From the NCBI RefSeq assembly GCF_900188005.1, contig NZ_FZNR01000001.1, forward strand, positions 1,145,811-1,209,810: a DNA stretch of 64,000 nt, written 5' to 3'. Below the pieces are notes generated by a model that was given only the letters and a program-made list of their open reading frames with translations, was not told where the DNA came from and did not search any database. Positions 8,214-16,534 of the stretch are shown here, one piece after another. The translations under genes and the position numbers were made by a program. Positions within the stretch are counted from its first letter, which is position 1. Every line of letters begins with the position of its first letter. The stretch comes from Actinoplanes regularis. Lineage in GTDB: Bacteria > Actinomycetota > Actinomycetes > Mycobacteriales > Micromonosporaceae.

Positions 8214-9494
8214 TCAGTTCGTGTCGGCGGCCAGGGTCACCGAGGCGGAGCCGGTCTTGGTACCCCGCCGGTACTCCACCGCGACCACCGCGCCGGGCGC
8301 GTGCTTGCGCACCAGGGCGATCAGATCGGTGCCGTCCTGCACCGGGTGACCGTCAATCTTGGTGAGCACGTCACCGGCCTTCAGACCGGCCGCGGCGGCC
8401 GGACCGGCCCGCTCCACCGAGCGCAGTTTGGCGCCGCCGGCACTGCCGGCGGCGTTGACCTCCGCGCCGATGACCGTGCGCCGGGCCTTCCCGGTGTCGA
8501 TGATGTCCTGCGCGATCCGCTTGGCCTGGTTGATCGGGATGGCGAAGGCGAGACCGATGTTGCCGGCCTCGTTGTCCGCACCGCCCACCGAACGGATCAC
8601 CGAGTTCACCCCGATCACCTCGCCGCCCGCGCTCACCAGCGGACCACCGGAGTTGCCCTGGTTGACCGCGGCGTCGGTCTGGATGGCCGCGTAGTACCGG
8701 GTGGTGCCACCGGACTCGCCGGCCTCGATGGTGCGGTCCAGGGCGCTGACGATGCCGTACGTCACGGTGTTCTCCAGCGCGAGCGGCGAACCGAACGCGA
8801 GCACCGGATCACCCACCGCGAGCGCGTCGGAGTCACCGAACTCCACCACGGGCAGCCCGGACTTTGCGATTTTGATCACCGCGATGTCCGACTCCGGGGC
8901 ACGCCCCACGAGCTTTGCGGAGGCCGTGGAGCCGTCGCTGAACGAGACCGTCATGGTGTTGCCGGCCCCGTCGACCACGTGGTCGTTGGTGATCACGTAA
9001 CCGTCCGCGGAGACCACGAACCCGGAGCCGATCGCGCCGGTCACGTGCACCGTGACGACGCTGGGCTGGACCTGCTTGGCCACCCCGGCCAGCGACCCGG
9101 GGTCCCGGGCGACCACCGCCGGGCTCTGCTGCCCGGTCCCGCCGAGCTGGATCCCGCCGCTGCTCGCGTAGCCACCGCGGACCGCGAAGACGAAGCCGAG
9201 CGTGCCACCGAGACCGCCCGCGAGCAGGGCGGTGATCGTGGAGATCAGCAGGATCAGGGAGAGCGGACGGCGCGGGGCGTCGGGGTCCGGCACCGGGTCG
9301 AGAGGCGGGCCGCCGGACGGTGGGGGTGGTGGGAGCACGACGGCGGACGGGGCCCACGGGTCCCGCCAGGGATCGTTCAGCGCGTCGGTCCACCAGGGTG
9401 ACCCGGGCGGCGGCTGGTGCTCACCGGGCGCAGACGACGCCGTGGGTGGCCGGCGCCAGTTCCAGCCGTCGGTCACGTCGGGGCCTCCAGTCAT
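8214..9494 (-). CDS. HtrA/DegP-type S1C serine protease with PDZ domain
   Basis: A 426-residue membrane-anchored protease. It has a Pro-rich cytoplasmic lead of about 75 residues, one membrane helix (about 78-105), a trypsin-like domain with His172 (ITNDHVVD), Asp203 (ESDIAVIK) and Ser282 (GNSGGPL), and a C-terminal PDZ domain (about 345-420). HtrA proteases degrade misfolded envelope proteins. The start at ATG 9494 (MTGGPDVTDG) is preferred to an earlier frame reaching 9596, which adds an atypical Cys/Gly-rich segment. It sits upstream of tatB, a conserved pairing. In many actinobacteria sigE and its anti-sigma gene lie immediately upstream; here they are missing. Confidence 0.92.
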   Translation of the reverse strand: MTGGPDVTDGWNWRRPPTASSAPGEHQPPPGSPWWTDALNDPWRDPWAPSAVVLPPPPPSGGPPLDPVPDPDAPRRPLSLILLISTITALLAGGLGGTLGFVFAVRGGYASSGGIQLGGTGQQSPAVVARDPGSLAGVAKQVQPSVVTVHVTGAIGSGFVVSADGYVITNDHVVDGAGNTMTVSFSDGSTASAKLVGRAPESDIAVIKIAKSGLPVVEFGDSDALAVGDPVLAFGSPLALENTVTYGIVSALDRTIEAGESGGTTRYYAAIQTDAAVNQGNSGGPLVSAGGEVIGVNSVIRSVGGADNEAGNIGLAFAIPINQAKRIAQDIIDTGKARRTVIGAEVNAAGSAGGAKLRSVERAGPAAAAGLKAGDVLTKIDGHPVQDGTDLIALVRKHAPGAVVAVEYRRGTKTGSASVTLAADTN

Positions 9495-9733
9495 CGCTCG
9501 CCCGGCTCCGCATCCAGGATGACACGGATTCGGCCCGCCGCGCCGTCCAGCCATGGCCTCGAGGTCCCGACTGGGCTGTTTATCCATCGACGGCACCGTG
9601 CATCACGGGTGGACATCGCTCTACTCTCTTATCCGATGTGCGCGGTTCCGCCGCCACGTCGCCCCTCGCCGCACGGAGGTTCGTCATCATCGGTCCTGCC
9701 GCCCGCTCCTTCGGCCAGCCATCGGGTCCCTCC

Positions 9734-10318
9734 ATGCCCTTCGCCGAGACCTACGCGACCGAGGACCCGATCCTGCAGACGGCTCGCTCGCTCGCGCATG
9801 AGCTCGGCCTGCCCTGTGTCTCACCCGCCGCCGGCTCCGTGCTGCGCCTGCTGGCCGCCGCCGGCAACGCCAAAGCGGTCGTCGAGATCGGCACCGGCAC
9901 CGGGGTGAGCGGCATCTGGCTGCTGCGCGGCATGCGCCCGGACGGGGTGCTCACCACCATCGACGTCGAGCACGAGCACCAGCGGATCGCCCGGCGGGTG
10001 TTCGTCGAGGCCGGCTTCGCGCCGTCGCGGACCCGGATCATCAGCGGGCGGTCGCTGGACGTGCTCCCCCGGCTGGCCGACGGGGCGTACGACCTGATCT
10101 TCGTGGACGCCGACACCACCGAGTTCGCCGCGTGCACCGAGGCGGCGCTGCGGCTGCTGCGCCCCGGCGGCGTGCTGGTCGTGAACGGGGTGCACGCCGG
10201 CGGCCGGATCACCGATCCGGCCGCCCGTGACGTGGACACCCTCACCGTGCGCGAGACGGTGAAGACGATCCGGGAGTCCGAGGAGTGGATCGCCGCGGTC
10301 ATCTCGGCCGGAGCCGGA

Positions 10319-10345
<27 letters not shown>
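9734..10345 (+). CDS. O-methyltransferase family 3-type protein
   Basis: A 203-residue SAM-dependent methyltransferase. Motif I is VVEIGTGTGVSGIWLL, followed by TIDVEHEHQRIARRVF, the metal/acid segment DLIFVDADTTEF and LLRPGGVLVVNGV. The match is to the caffeoyl-CoA O-methyltransferase-like family, of which M. tuberculosis Rv1220c is the counterpart by neighbourhood. Acceptor unknown. The start is uncertain: ATG 9734 gives MPFAETYATEDP, while an in-frame GTG at 9638 would add 32 residues. Its last 27 bases overlap the convergent aminopeptidase gene. Confidence 0.87.
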
Positions 10346-11737
<1,392 letters not shown>

Positions 11738-11764
11738 GGGAGGATGACCTTTCCCTGAGACGTG

Positions 11765-11802
11765 GAAAGCCCGCCGGTACGGGCGGTACCGTACCGGCGG
11801 GC
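11765..11802 (-). terminator. Rho-independent-type terminator of the DUF3117 gene
   Basis: GCCCGCCGGTAC (11769-11780) pairs perfectly with GTACCGGCGGGC (11791-11802) around a 10-base loop. Read on the minus strand the hairpin is followed by TTTCC. It starts 12 bases after the stop of the small DUF3117 gene and protects pepA from read-through. Confidence 0.7.
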
Positions 11803-11814
11803 TCGCGTGAAACG

Positions 11815-11982
11815 TCAGCCGGCGATCGACTTCAACGCGTCACCCAGCGCGTTGGCCTCGTCCGGGGTCATCTCCACGACGAGACGGCCACCACCCTCCA
11901 GCGGGACGCGCATGACGATGCCACGCCCCTCCTTGGTGACCTCCAGCGGACCATCGCCCGTCCGCGGCTTCATCGCCGCCAT
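11815..11982 (-). CDS. Small DUF3117 protein
   Basis: A 55-residue protein, MAAMKPRTGDGPLEVTKEGR onward, then a strand-rich GIVMRVPLEGGGRLVVEMTP and a short C-terminal helix. This is the DUF3117 family, small proteins highly conserved across actinobacteria and of unknown function. The ATG at 11982 has GAGGGGAGA just upstream; the longer open frame to 12063 adds residues not typical of the family. It is transcribed alone, with its own terminator. Confidence 0.88.
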   Translation of the reverse strand: MAAMKPRTGDGPLEVTKEGRGIVMRVPLEGGGRLVVEMTPDEANALGDALKSIAG

Positions 11983-12206
11983 CTTGTCTCCCCTCAGACC
12001 TACGTCAGGGTCGGTGGGTTGCCCCACAGCCACTTGCTCCTGGAATGCCAGCAGCCGCGTCACGTGCTCAGCCCCACGTGACGCGGTGCTCGTTTCCGAC
12101 CGGCGGCCGTACAGGCCGTTTCACGTCTTCACGCGTTGCGGCCCACCGTGCCGATCAAACATTTTCCCTGATGAACACCGGCGAACCCAAACCCAGCCCG
12201 GGCGGA

Positions 12207-12245
12207 TGTGACAGCGTCTAGCATATCGTCTTTTGGGCTGTCACA
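12207..12245. promoter_or_regulatory. Inverted repeat, candidate operator of the PaaX-type regulator
   Basis: TGTGACA (12207-12213) and TGTCACA (12239-12245) form a perfect inverted repeat with centres 32 bases apart (about three helical turns), ending 10 bases before the start of the PaaX-family gene. PaaX-type repressors commonly control their own operons, so this is a reasonable autoregulatory site; it is inferred, not shown. Confidence 0.4.
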
Positions 12246-12255
12246 ATGTGCGGTC

Positions 12256-13071
12256 ATGCAGGCGCGGTCCGCACTCTTCGACCTGTACGGCGACTACCTG
12301 CGCACCCGCGGCTCGCGAGCCCCGGTCGCCGCCCTCGTGCGGCTGCTCGCTCCGCTGGACATCGCGGCCCCGGCAGTCCGCACCGCAGTGTCGCGAATGG
12401 TGCGACAGGGCTGGCTGCATCCGCTGCGCATGACCTCCGGACCGGGCTATCTGCTCACTCCCAAGGCGGCGCGGCGGCTTGACGAGGCCACCGCGCGGGT
12501 GTACCGAATCGGACGCGGCGGCTGGGACGGCCGCTTCGATCTGGTCCTGCTGCACGACCCGCCACTGGCCCGCCGGGAGACGGAACGGCTCGCCTTCCTC
12601 GGGTACGGGCCCCTCAGCGAACAGGTGTGGGTCGCCCCGCGAGCGTCGGACGAGTTGGACGCGGTGCTCCAGGAGGCCGGGGCGGGTTACGAACGGTTCA
12701 GCGCGGCTCACTCGGCCGGCTCGGCCGGGGCCAACGCGATCGTCCGCAAGGCCTGGGATCTGGACCGGATCGGACGGTCGTACCAGGACTTCGAGGCCGA
12801 GCTACAGCCGGTGGTGAAGGCGGTCACCGTGCGTAGCCCGGACGAGGAGGCGTACGCGGCCCGCTTCCGCCTGGTGCACGCCTGGCGCTCGTTCCTCTTC
12901 CACGATCCACAGTTGCCCACGCCGCTGTTGCCACCCGGCTGGCCGGGCGTCCACGCCGCCGCCTTCTTCGACAAGCACGCCGCCCGGCTGCGTCCCGCCG
13001 CCGATCGTTACGTCGAACGTTGCCTGCACCCGGCCCACAGGAGCGGCCGTGTGGGATTCTCTGACACATGA
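12256..13071 (+). CDS. PaaX-family transcriptional regulator
   Basis: A 271-residue GntR-like regulator of the PaaX family. The N-terminal winged helix reads SALFDLYGDYLRTRGSRAPV...LAPLDIAAPAVRTAVSRMVRQGWL, followed by GPGYLLTPKAARRLDEATARVYR, the usual hinge; the C-terminal 170 residues form the effector-binding half. PaaX represses phenylacetic-acid catabolism and responds to phenylacetyl-CoA. ATG 12256 fits family N-termini; earlier in-frame starts add unrelated residues. It overlaps the following enoyl-CoA hydratase/isomerase gene by four bases (ATGA), so the two form a coupled operon. Confidence 0.9.
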   Translation: MQARSALFDLYGDYLRTRGSRAPVAALVRLLAPLDIAAPAVRTAVSRMVRQGWLHPLRMTSGPGYLLTPKAARRLDEATARVYRIGRGGWDGRFDLVLLHDPPLARRETERLAFLGYGPLSEQVWVAPRASDELDAVLQEAGAGYERFSAAHSAGSAGANAIVRKAWDLDRIGRSYQDFEAELQPVVKAVTVRSPDEEAYAARFRLVHAWRSFLFHDPQLPTPLLPPGWPGVHAAAFFDKHAARLRPAADRYVERCLHPAHRSGRVGFSDT

Positions 13072-13856
13072 CCGACGCGCTCCTCGTCGACCGCACTGAC
13101 GCGGTCGTCACATTGACCCTGAACCGCCCCGAGGCGATGAACTCCTTCACCGTGGACCTCAAGGTGGCCCTCCGGGACACCCTGGCCGAGCTGGAGACCG
13201 ACCGGTCCTGCCGGGCGATCGTCCTGGCCGGTGCCGGTGCGGCCTTCTGCGGCGGCCAGGACCTGCGCGAGCACGCGGAGCTGCTGGGGCAGGGCCACAC
13301 CGACCTGAACACCGTCCAGGTGCACTACAACCCGATCGCGCAGCGGCTCGCCAGCATGCCGAAGCCGGTGATCGCGGCCGTGCGCGGGATGGCGGCCGGC
13401 GCGGGCGCGTCGCTGGCGATGCTCGCCGACTTCCGGATCGGCGGGCCGAAGACGTCGTTCCTGATGGCCTTCGCCAACGTCGGCCTGGCCGGCGACAGCG
13501 GCATCTCCTGGTCGCTGCCGCGGATCGTCGGGCACGCCCGGGCGGTCGAACTGCTGCTGCTCGCCGAGCCGGTGAAGGCGCAGCGGGCGTACGAGATCGG
13601 CATGCTCACCCGGCTGCTCGAGGACGACGAGCAGGTGCTGCCGGTGGCCCAGGAGCTGGCCGCCCGGATGGCCGCCGGGCCGACCCTGGCCTATGGCGCG
13701 ATCAAGCGGGAGCTGTCGATCGGCGACGCCGGCACGCTCTCCGACGCGCTCGCCGCCGAGGCCCAGGCGCAGGCGATCTGCGGGGCGACGGCGGACCACC
13801 GGAACGCGGTCGACGCGTTCGTCAACAAGCGGAAGCCGGTTTACGAGGGCCGCTAG
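13068..13856 (+). CDS. Enoyl-CoA hydratase/isomerase (PaaG-like)
   Basis: A 262-residue crotonase-fold enzyme. The oxyanion-hole segments are AGAGAAFCGGQDLREH and RGMAAGAGASLAMLADFRI. The active-site segment VGLAGDSGISWSLPRIVG has Asp rather than Glu, as in PaaG-type isomerases of phenylacetate degradation (from memory, GLIPD..GTW in PaaG). Coupling to a PaaX regulator supports a role in aromatic-acyl-CoA or related CoA-thioester catabolism. No other paa genes are in the window, so it may act alone or on another substrate. It shares its CTAG stop with the convergent gene. Confidence 0.87.
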   Translation: MTDALLVDRTDAVVTLTLNRPEAMNSFTVDLKVALRDTLAELETDRSCRAIVLAGAGAAFCGGQDLREHAELLGQGHTDLNTVQVHYNPIAQRLASMPKPVIAAVRGMAAGAGASLAMLADFRIGGPKTSFLMAFANVGLAGDSGISWSLPRIVGHARAVELLLLAEPVKAQRAYEIGMLTRLLEDDEQVLPVAQELAARMAAGPTLAYGAIKRELSIGDAGTLSDALAAEAQAQAICGATADHRNAVDAFVNKRKPVYEGR

Positions 13857-14371
13857 TCCTCGTCTTCCTCATCTTCTTCCTCGGGGTCCTGGTTCGCCTC
13901 GACCCCGAGGACGAAGGCCTGCATCGCCAGCTCGTCACCGGACGGCCAGACATAGGTCGGCAGCTCCCGGGGGCCCAGCTCGTTCACGTGCGACCAGAAC
14001 TGCCGGACCGCCTCGGCCGGACCCGACGCCTCGATCGGCATCGCCACGCTGACCAGCCAGTTGCGCTTCGGCCGGGCCGCGCCGAGCCGGTCGGCGAAGC
14101 GCCGGAAGTCGGCCTCCGCCACGGCGCCGCCGGAGGCCAGCTCACCGGCCGGGACCGGCTCGTCGAAGGCCCGGCGCAGGTACGCCAGGGCCAGGTACTC
14201 GCCCGCCTTCTCGACCCGGGCCAGCGCCACGACCTGCTCGTCGGCGATCAGGAGGGCCTCGTCACCGGCGGACACCCCGGCCGGGCCGCCCGCCACCACC
14301 ACGACGTCCTGCTGGAACAGACGTTCCGTCGCCCACTGCTCCGAAGGGATGATCACCGACCATTGCGCCAT
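13853..14371 (-). CDS. Protein of unknown function with acidic tail
   Basis: I do not recognise this 172-residue protein. It is soluble, begins MAQWSVIIPSEQWATERLF, has several beta-strand-like runs (QDVVVVAGGPAGV, EALLIADEQVVALARVE) that weakly recall PUA/EVE-like modules, and ends in about 15 nearly all-acidic residues (PEEEDEEDED). Its stop codon and that of the convergent enoyl-CoA hydratase gene lie in one palindromic CTAG. It starts 14 bases after the tag stop on the same strand, so it may be the last gene of the divIVA-like/SRPBCC/tag operon. Confidence 0.72.
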   Translation of the reverse strand: MAQWSVIIPSEQWATERLFQQDVVVVAGGPAGVSAGDEALLIADEQVVALARVEKAGEYLALAYLRRAFDEPVPAGELASGGAVAEADFRRFADRLGAARPKRNWLVSVAMPIEASGPAEAVRQFWSHVNELGPRELPTYVWPSGDELAMQAFVLGVEANQDPEEEDEEDED

Positions 14372-14384
14372 AAGCCCTATCCCA

Positions 14385-14978
14385 TCACGCGCCGGGGCTC
14401 GCGGTGACCGGTGGGACCCAACAGCCGATCAGATGGTCGTCGACCATGCCAGTCGCCTGCATCAACGCGTACGCCGTGGTCGGGCCGACGAACTTGAAGC
14501 CGCGCTTCTTGAGCGTCCTGGCCATCGCCGTCGACTCCGGCGTCACGGCCGGCACGGCCGCCCTGCCGTCCGGGCGCGGCCGCGGCGCGGGGGCGAAGGA
14601 CCAGAGCAGCTCGGTCAGCTCGCCCGGCGCCAGCTCCGCGGCGACCCTCGCGTTGTGCAGGGCGGCGTCGACCTTCATCCGGTTCCGGACGATGCCCGCG
14701 TCGGCCATCAGCCGGTCCGCGTCGGCCTCGGTGTACGCCGCGACCTTGGTGATCGAGAAATCGTCGAAAGCGGCCCGGAACGCCGGGCGCTTGCGCAGAA
14801 TGGTGATCCAGGAGAGGCCGGACTGAAAGGCCTCCAGGGTGAGCCGCTCGAAGAGCGCGTCGTCGCCGCGCACCGGCCGGCCCCACTCGGTGTCGTGGTA
14901 CGCCGCGTACTCCGGTGAGCCGCCGCCCCAGAAGCAGCGCGCCTTGGTGTCGTCGCCGATCAGGAGGTCGTCGGTCAT
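14385..14978 (-). CDS. tag: DNA-3-methyladenine glycosylase I
   Basis: A 197-residue base-excision repair enzyme that removes 3-methyladenine from alkylated DNA. The sequence KARCFWG, YAAYHDTEWGRPV, LTLEAFQSGLSWITIL and MVDDHLIGCW matches TagI, including the structural zinc ligands Cys, His (in YHDTEWG) and the C-terminal His/Cys pair (DDHLIGC), and the catalytic-pocket Glu in LEAFQSGLSW. ATG 14978 overlaps the upstream SRPBCC gene stop by four bases (ATGA). Confidence 0.95.
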   Translation of the reverse strand: MTDDLLIGDDTKARCFWGGGSPEYAAYHDTEWGRPVRGDDALFERLTLEAFQSGLSWITILRKRPAFRAAFDDFSITKVAAYTEADADRLMADAGIVRNRMKVDAALHNARVAAELAPGELTELLWSFAPAPRPRPDGRAAVPAVTPESTAMARTLKKRGFKFVGPTTAYALMQATGMVDDHLIGCWVPPVTASPGA

Positions 14979-15463
14979 GGAAGGCGCCCCTGTTCGACGA
15001 GGCGCCCGAATCTCTTCAGCGCGCCGGTGAAGCCGAGCTTCGAGCCGGGCCAGAGCACCGGCCAGGCGATCTTGCCGACCGGACCGGGCGGCAGGTGGAA
15101 CCACTCGTGCAGCACGATCTGGGTCCGGTCGCCGGACATCGCGGTGCAGCGCATCGAGCCGGGGCCCCGCAGCACCTTTCCGCAGTGCACCACGCGGACC
15201 TCGTACGGCGCGTTGACCTTGACCACGCGCAGCTCGTCCCGGAGCACGGCCGGCCCGAGCGCGGTGACCGCCTCGACCAGGCTGCCCTCGCCGCCGTCCC
15301 CCTCGACCACCCGGACCCGGGTGAACGGGATCCACTCGGACTGCTTCTCCCAGTTGAGGAACGCGGCGAAGACCTTCGGCGCCGGGGCGTTCACGATCAC
15401 CGTGGCGGTGAACTCGCCGGAGCCGGGACGGGCCGGGTCGTCGGCCGGGCCGCTGCCGCTCAT
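14975..15463 (-). CDS. SRPBCC-fold (START-like) protein
   Basis: A 162-residue protein of the polyketide-cyclase/START-like superfamily: GEFTATVIVNAPAPKVFAAF (first strand and helix), WEKQSEWIPFTRVRVVEG, and a long C-terminal helix (GSKLGFTGALKRFGRLVEQG) expected to close the ligand cavity. These proteins bind hydrophobic ligands or act as small hydrolases or cyclases; the ligand is unknown. It overlaps by four bases with both the upstream divIVA-like gene and downstream tag, so all three are translated from one message. Confidence 0.85.
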   Translation of the reverse strand: MSGSGPADDPARPGSGEFTATVIVNAPAPKVFAAFLNWEKQSEWIPFTRVRVVEGDGGEGSLVEAVTALGPAVLRDELRVVKVNAPYEVRVVHCGKVLRGPGSMRCTAMSGDRTQIVLHEWFHLPPGPVGKIAWPVLWPGSKLGFTGALKRFGRLVEQGRLP

Positions 15464-15927
15464 CGCTGCTCCGCCGGCTCCTCATCGGCCGCGGCCGGCG
15501 GCGCTTCGGCCACCTCCACCACCGGCTCGTCCGCGGCCGGCGCGGAGGTCTCCGTCGATGAGGCCGGCGCGATCGCGGCCTCGCGGGCGGAGCGCAGCGC
15601 GTCCGCGTCCTCGGTCCGGCCCTCGCGCAGTGCCGTCACCTCGGCCTCCAGCACACCGATCAGCTCGCTCTTGTAGCCGATGTCGTACGCCGCGCGCTGC
15701 AGCGCCTGGTCGACCTGAGCCATCCGGTACCCGCGCCAGGCGGTGTCGAACCGGGTCTTGCCCAGGTCGTCCTCGCCCAGGGGACGGTCACCGGGCAGGG
15801 GGACCGACTGGCCGTCGGGCTCCACCGGGGTGAGCCCGGAGTCGCCCCCGCTCAGCAGAACGGTCACGCCGAAGACGATCGTTCCGACGACCAGCGCTAC
15901 GACAATGAAGAGCCAAAGCTGAGTCAT
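15460..15927 (-). CDS. Membrane-anchored DivIVA-domain protein
   Basis: A 155-residue protein with one N-terminal membrane helix (LWLFIVVALVVGTIVFGVTVLL) and, after a short linker, the DivIVA-type segment TRFDTAWRGYRMAQVDQALQ, then a short coiled coil and an Ala/Pro/Glu-rich tail of about 45 residues. DivIVA domains recognise curved membrane and organise polar growth; short anchored versions like this are common in actinobacteria but poorly studied. Start is ATG 15927 or GTG 15933. First gene of the divIVA-like/SRPBCC/tag operon. Confidence 0.85.
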   Translation of the reverse strand: MTQLWLFIVVALVVGTIVFGVTVLLSGGDSGLTPVEPDGQSVPLPGDRPLGEDDLGKTRFDTAWRGYRMAQVDQALQRAAYDIGYKSELIGVLEAEVTALREGRTEDADALRSAREAAIAPASSTETSAPAADEPVVEVAEAPPAAADEEPAEQR

Positions 15928-15980
15928 GCGCACGATGTTGACATGTCAGCTTTCCGGTGGCGAGTTCGCCACCCTTCCGG

Positions 15981-16358
15981 TCAGGTCCAGCCGAGGATCT
16001 TCTTGCGCCAGGCGTAGAGAATCCCCAGCGCGAGCACCGCGACGAAGATGCCCATCTCCGCGATGGCGGCGCCGCCGAAGCCCGGGAGATCGAAGATCAC
16101 CGCCCACGGGAAGAGGAAAACGGCTTCCACCGCGAAAAGCACATAAAGGTACGCATAAACGTAGTACCGAATCTGTGCCTGCGCCCAGTCACCGCCGACC
16201 GGGTCGATACCGCTCTCGTACGGGATCCGCTTGCCGGCCGGCTCGGCGGGACTCGCCGGGCGCAGCAGCCGGTTGGCCCCGAACGCGGCCACGAACAGCA
16301 GCACCCCGGCCGCGACGACGAGCCCGAGGGTGGCGTACGAGCCCAGGTATCCGTCCAC
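15981..16358 (-). CDS. nuoA: NADH-quinone oxidoreductase subunit A, orphan
   Basis: A 125-residue NuoA with three membrane helices and the conserved loop KRIPYESGIDPVGGDWAQAQ followed by IRYYVYAYLYVLFAVEAVFLFPWAV, the most conserved part of the subunit. NuoA is a membrane-arm subunit of complex I and is normally the first gene of nuoA-N. Here no other nuo gene is present in the window, so it is either a second copy or a separated gene. It is divergent from korAB, whose ferredoxin-linked enzyme could feed electrons to the respiratory chain. Confidence 0.92.
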   Translation of the reverse strand: MDGYLGSYATLGLVVAAGVLLFVAAFGANRLLRPASPAEPAGKRIPYESGIDPVGGDWAQAQIRYYVYAYLYVLFAVEAVFLFPWAVIFDLPGFGGAAIAEMGIFVAVLALGILYAWRKKILGWT

Positions 16359-16473
16359 GAATGGGCAGCCTACCCAAGAGCGCTAGCTGTTCACAGCACC
16401 GGATCGCTACTGTGGGCCACGGTCCGCGGCCACCTCCGTAAGGAGTGGCGAAGTAGTGTGGAACTGACGATGT

Positions 16474-16514
16474 GCGGGCCGGCTCATCGACGTGCGTACA
16501 CAAGATCGGCCCGC
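16474..16514 (+). promoter_or_regulatory. Possible hairpin in the korA leader
   Basis: GCGGGCCG (16474-16481) can pair with CGGCCCGC (16507-16514) across a 25-base loop, 20 bases before the korA start and just before its ribosome site. It may affect translation or transcription, but the loop is long and no antiterminator partner was found. Confidence 0.25.
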
Positions 16515-16534
16515 GCTCTTTGGAGGTTTGAAAC

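Noticed and set aside
16370..16400. A Rex site at the nuoA/korA gap (TGTTCACA)
   Set aside because: Only one half-site is present; the second half of the palindrome is missing.
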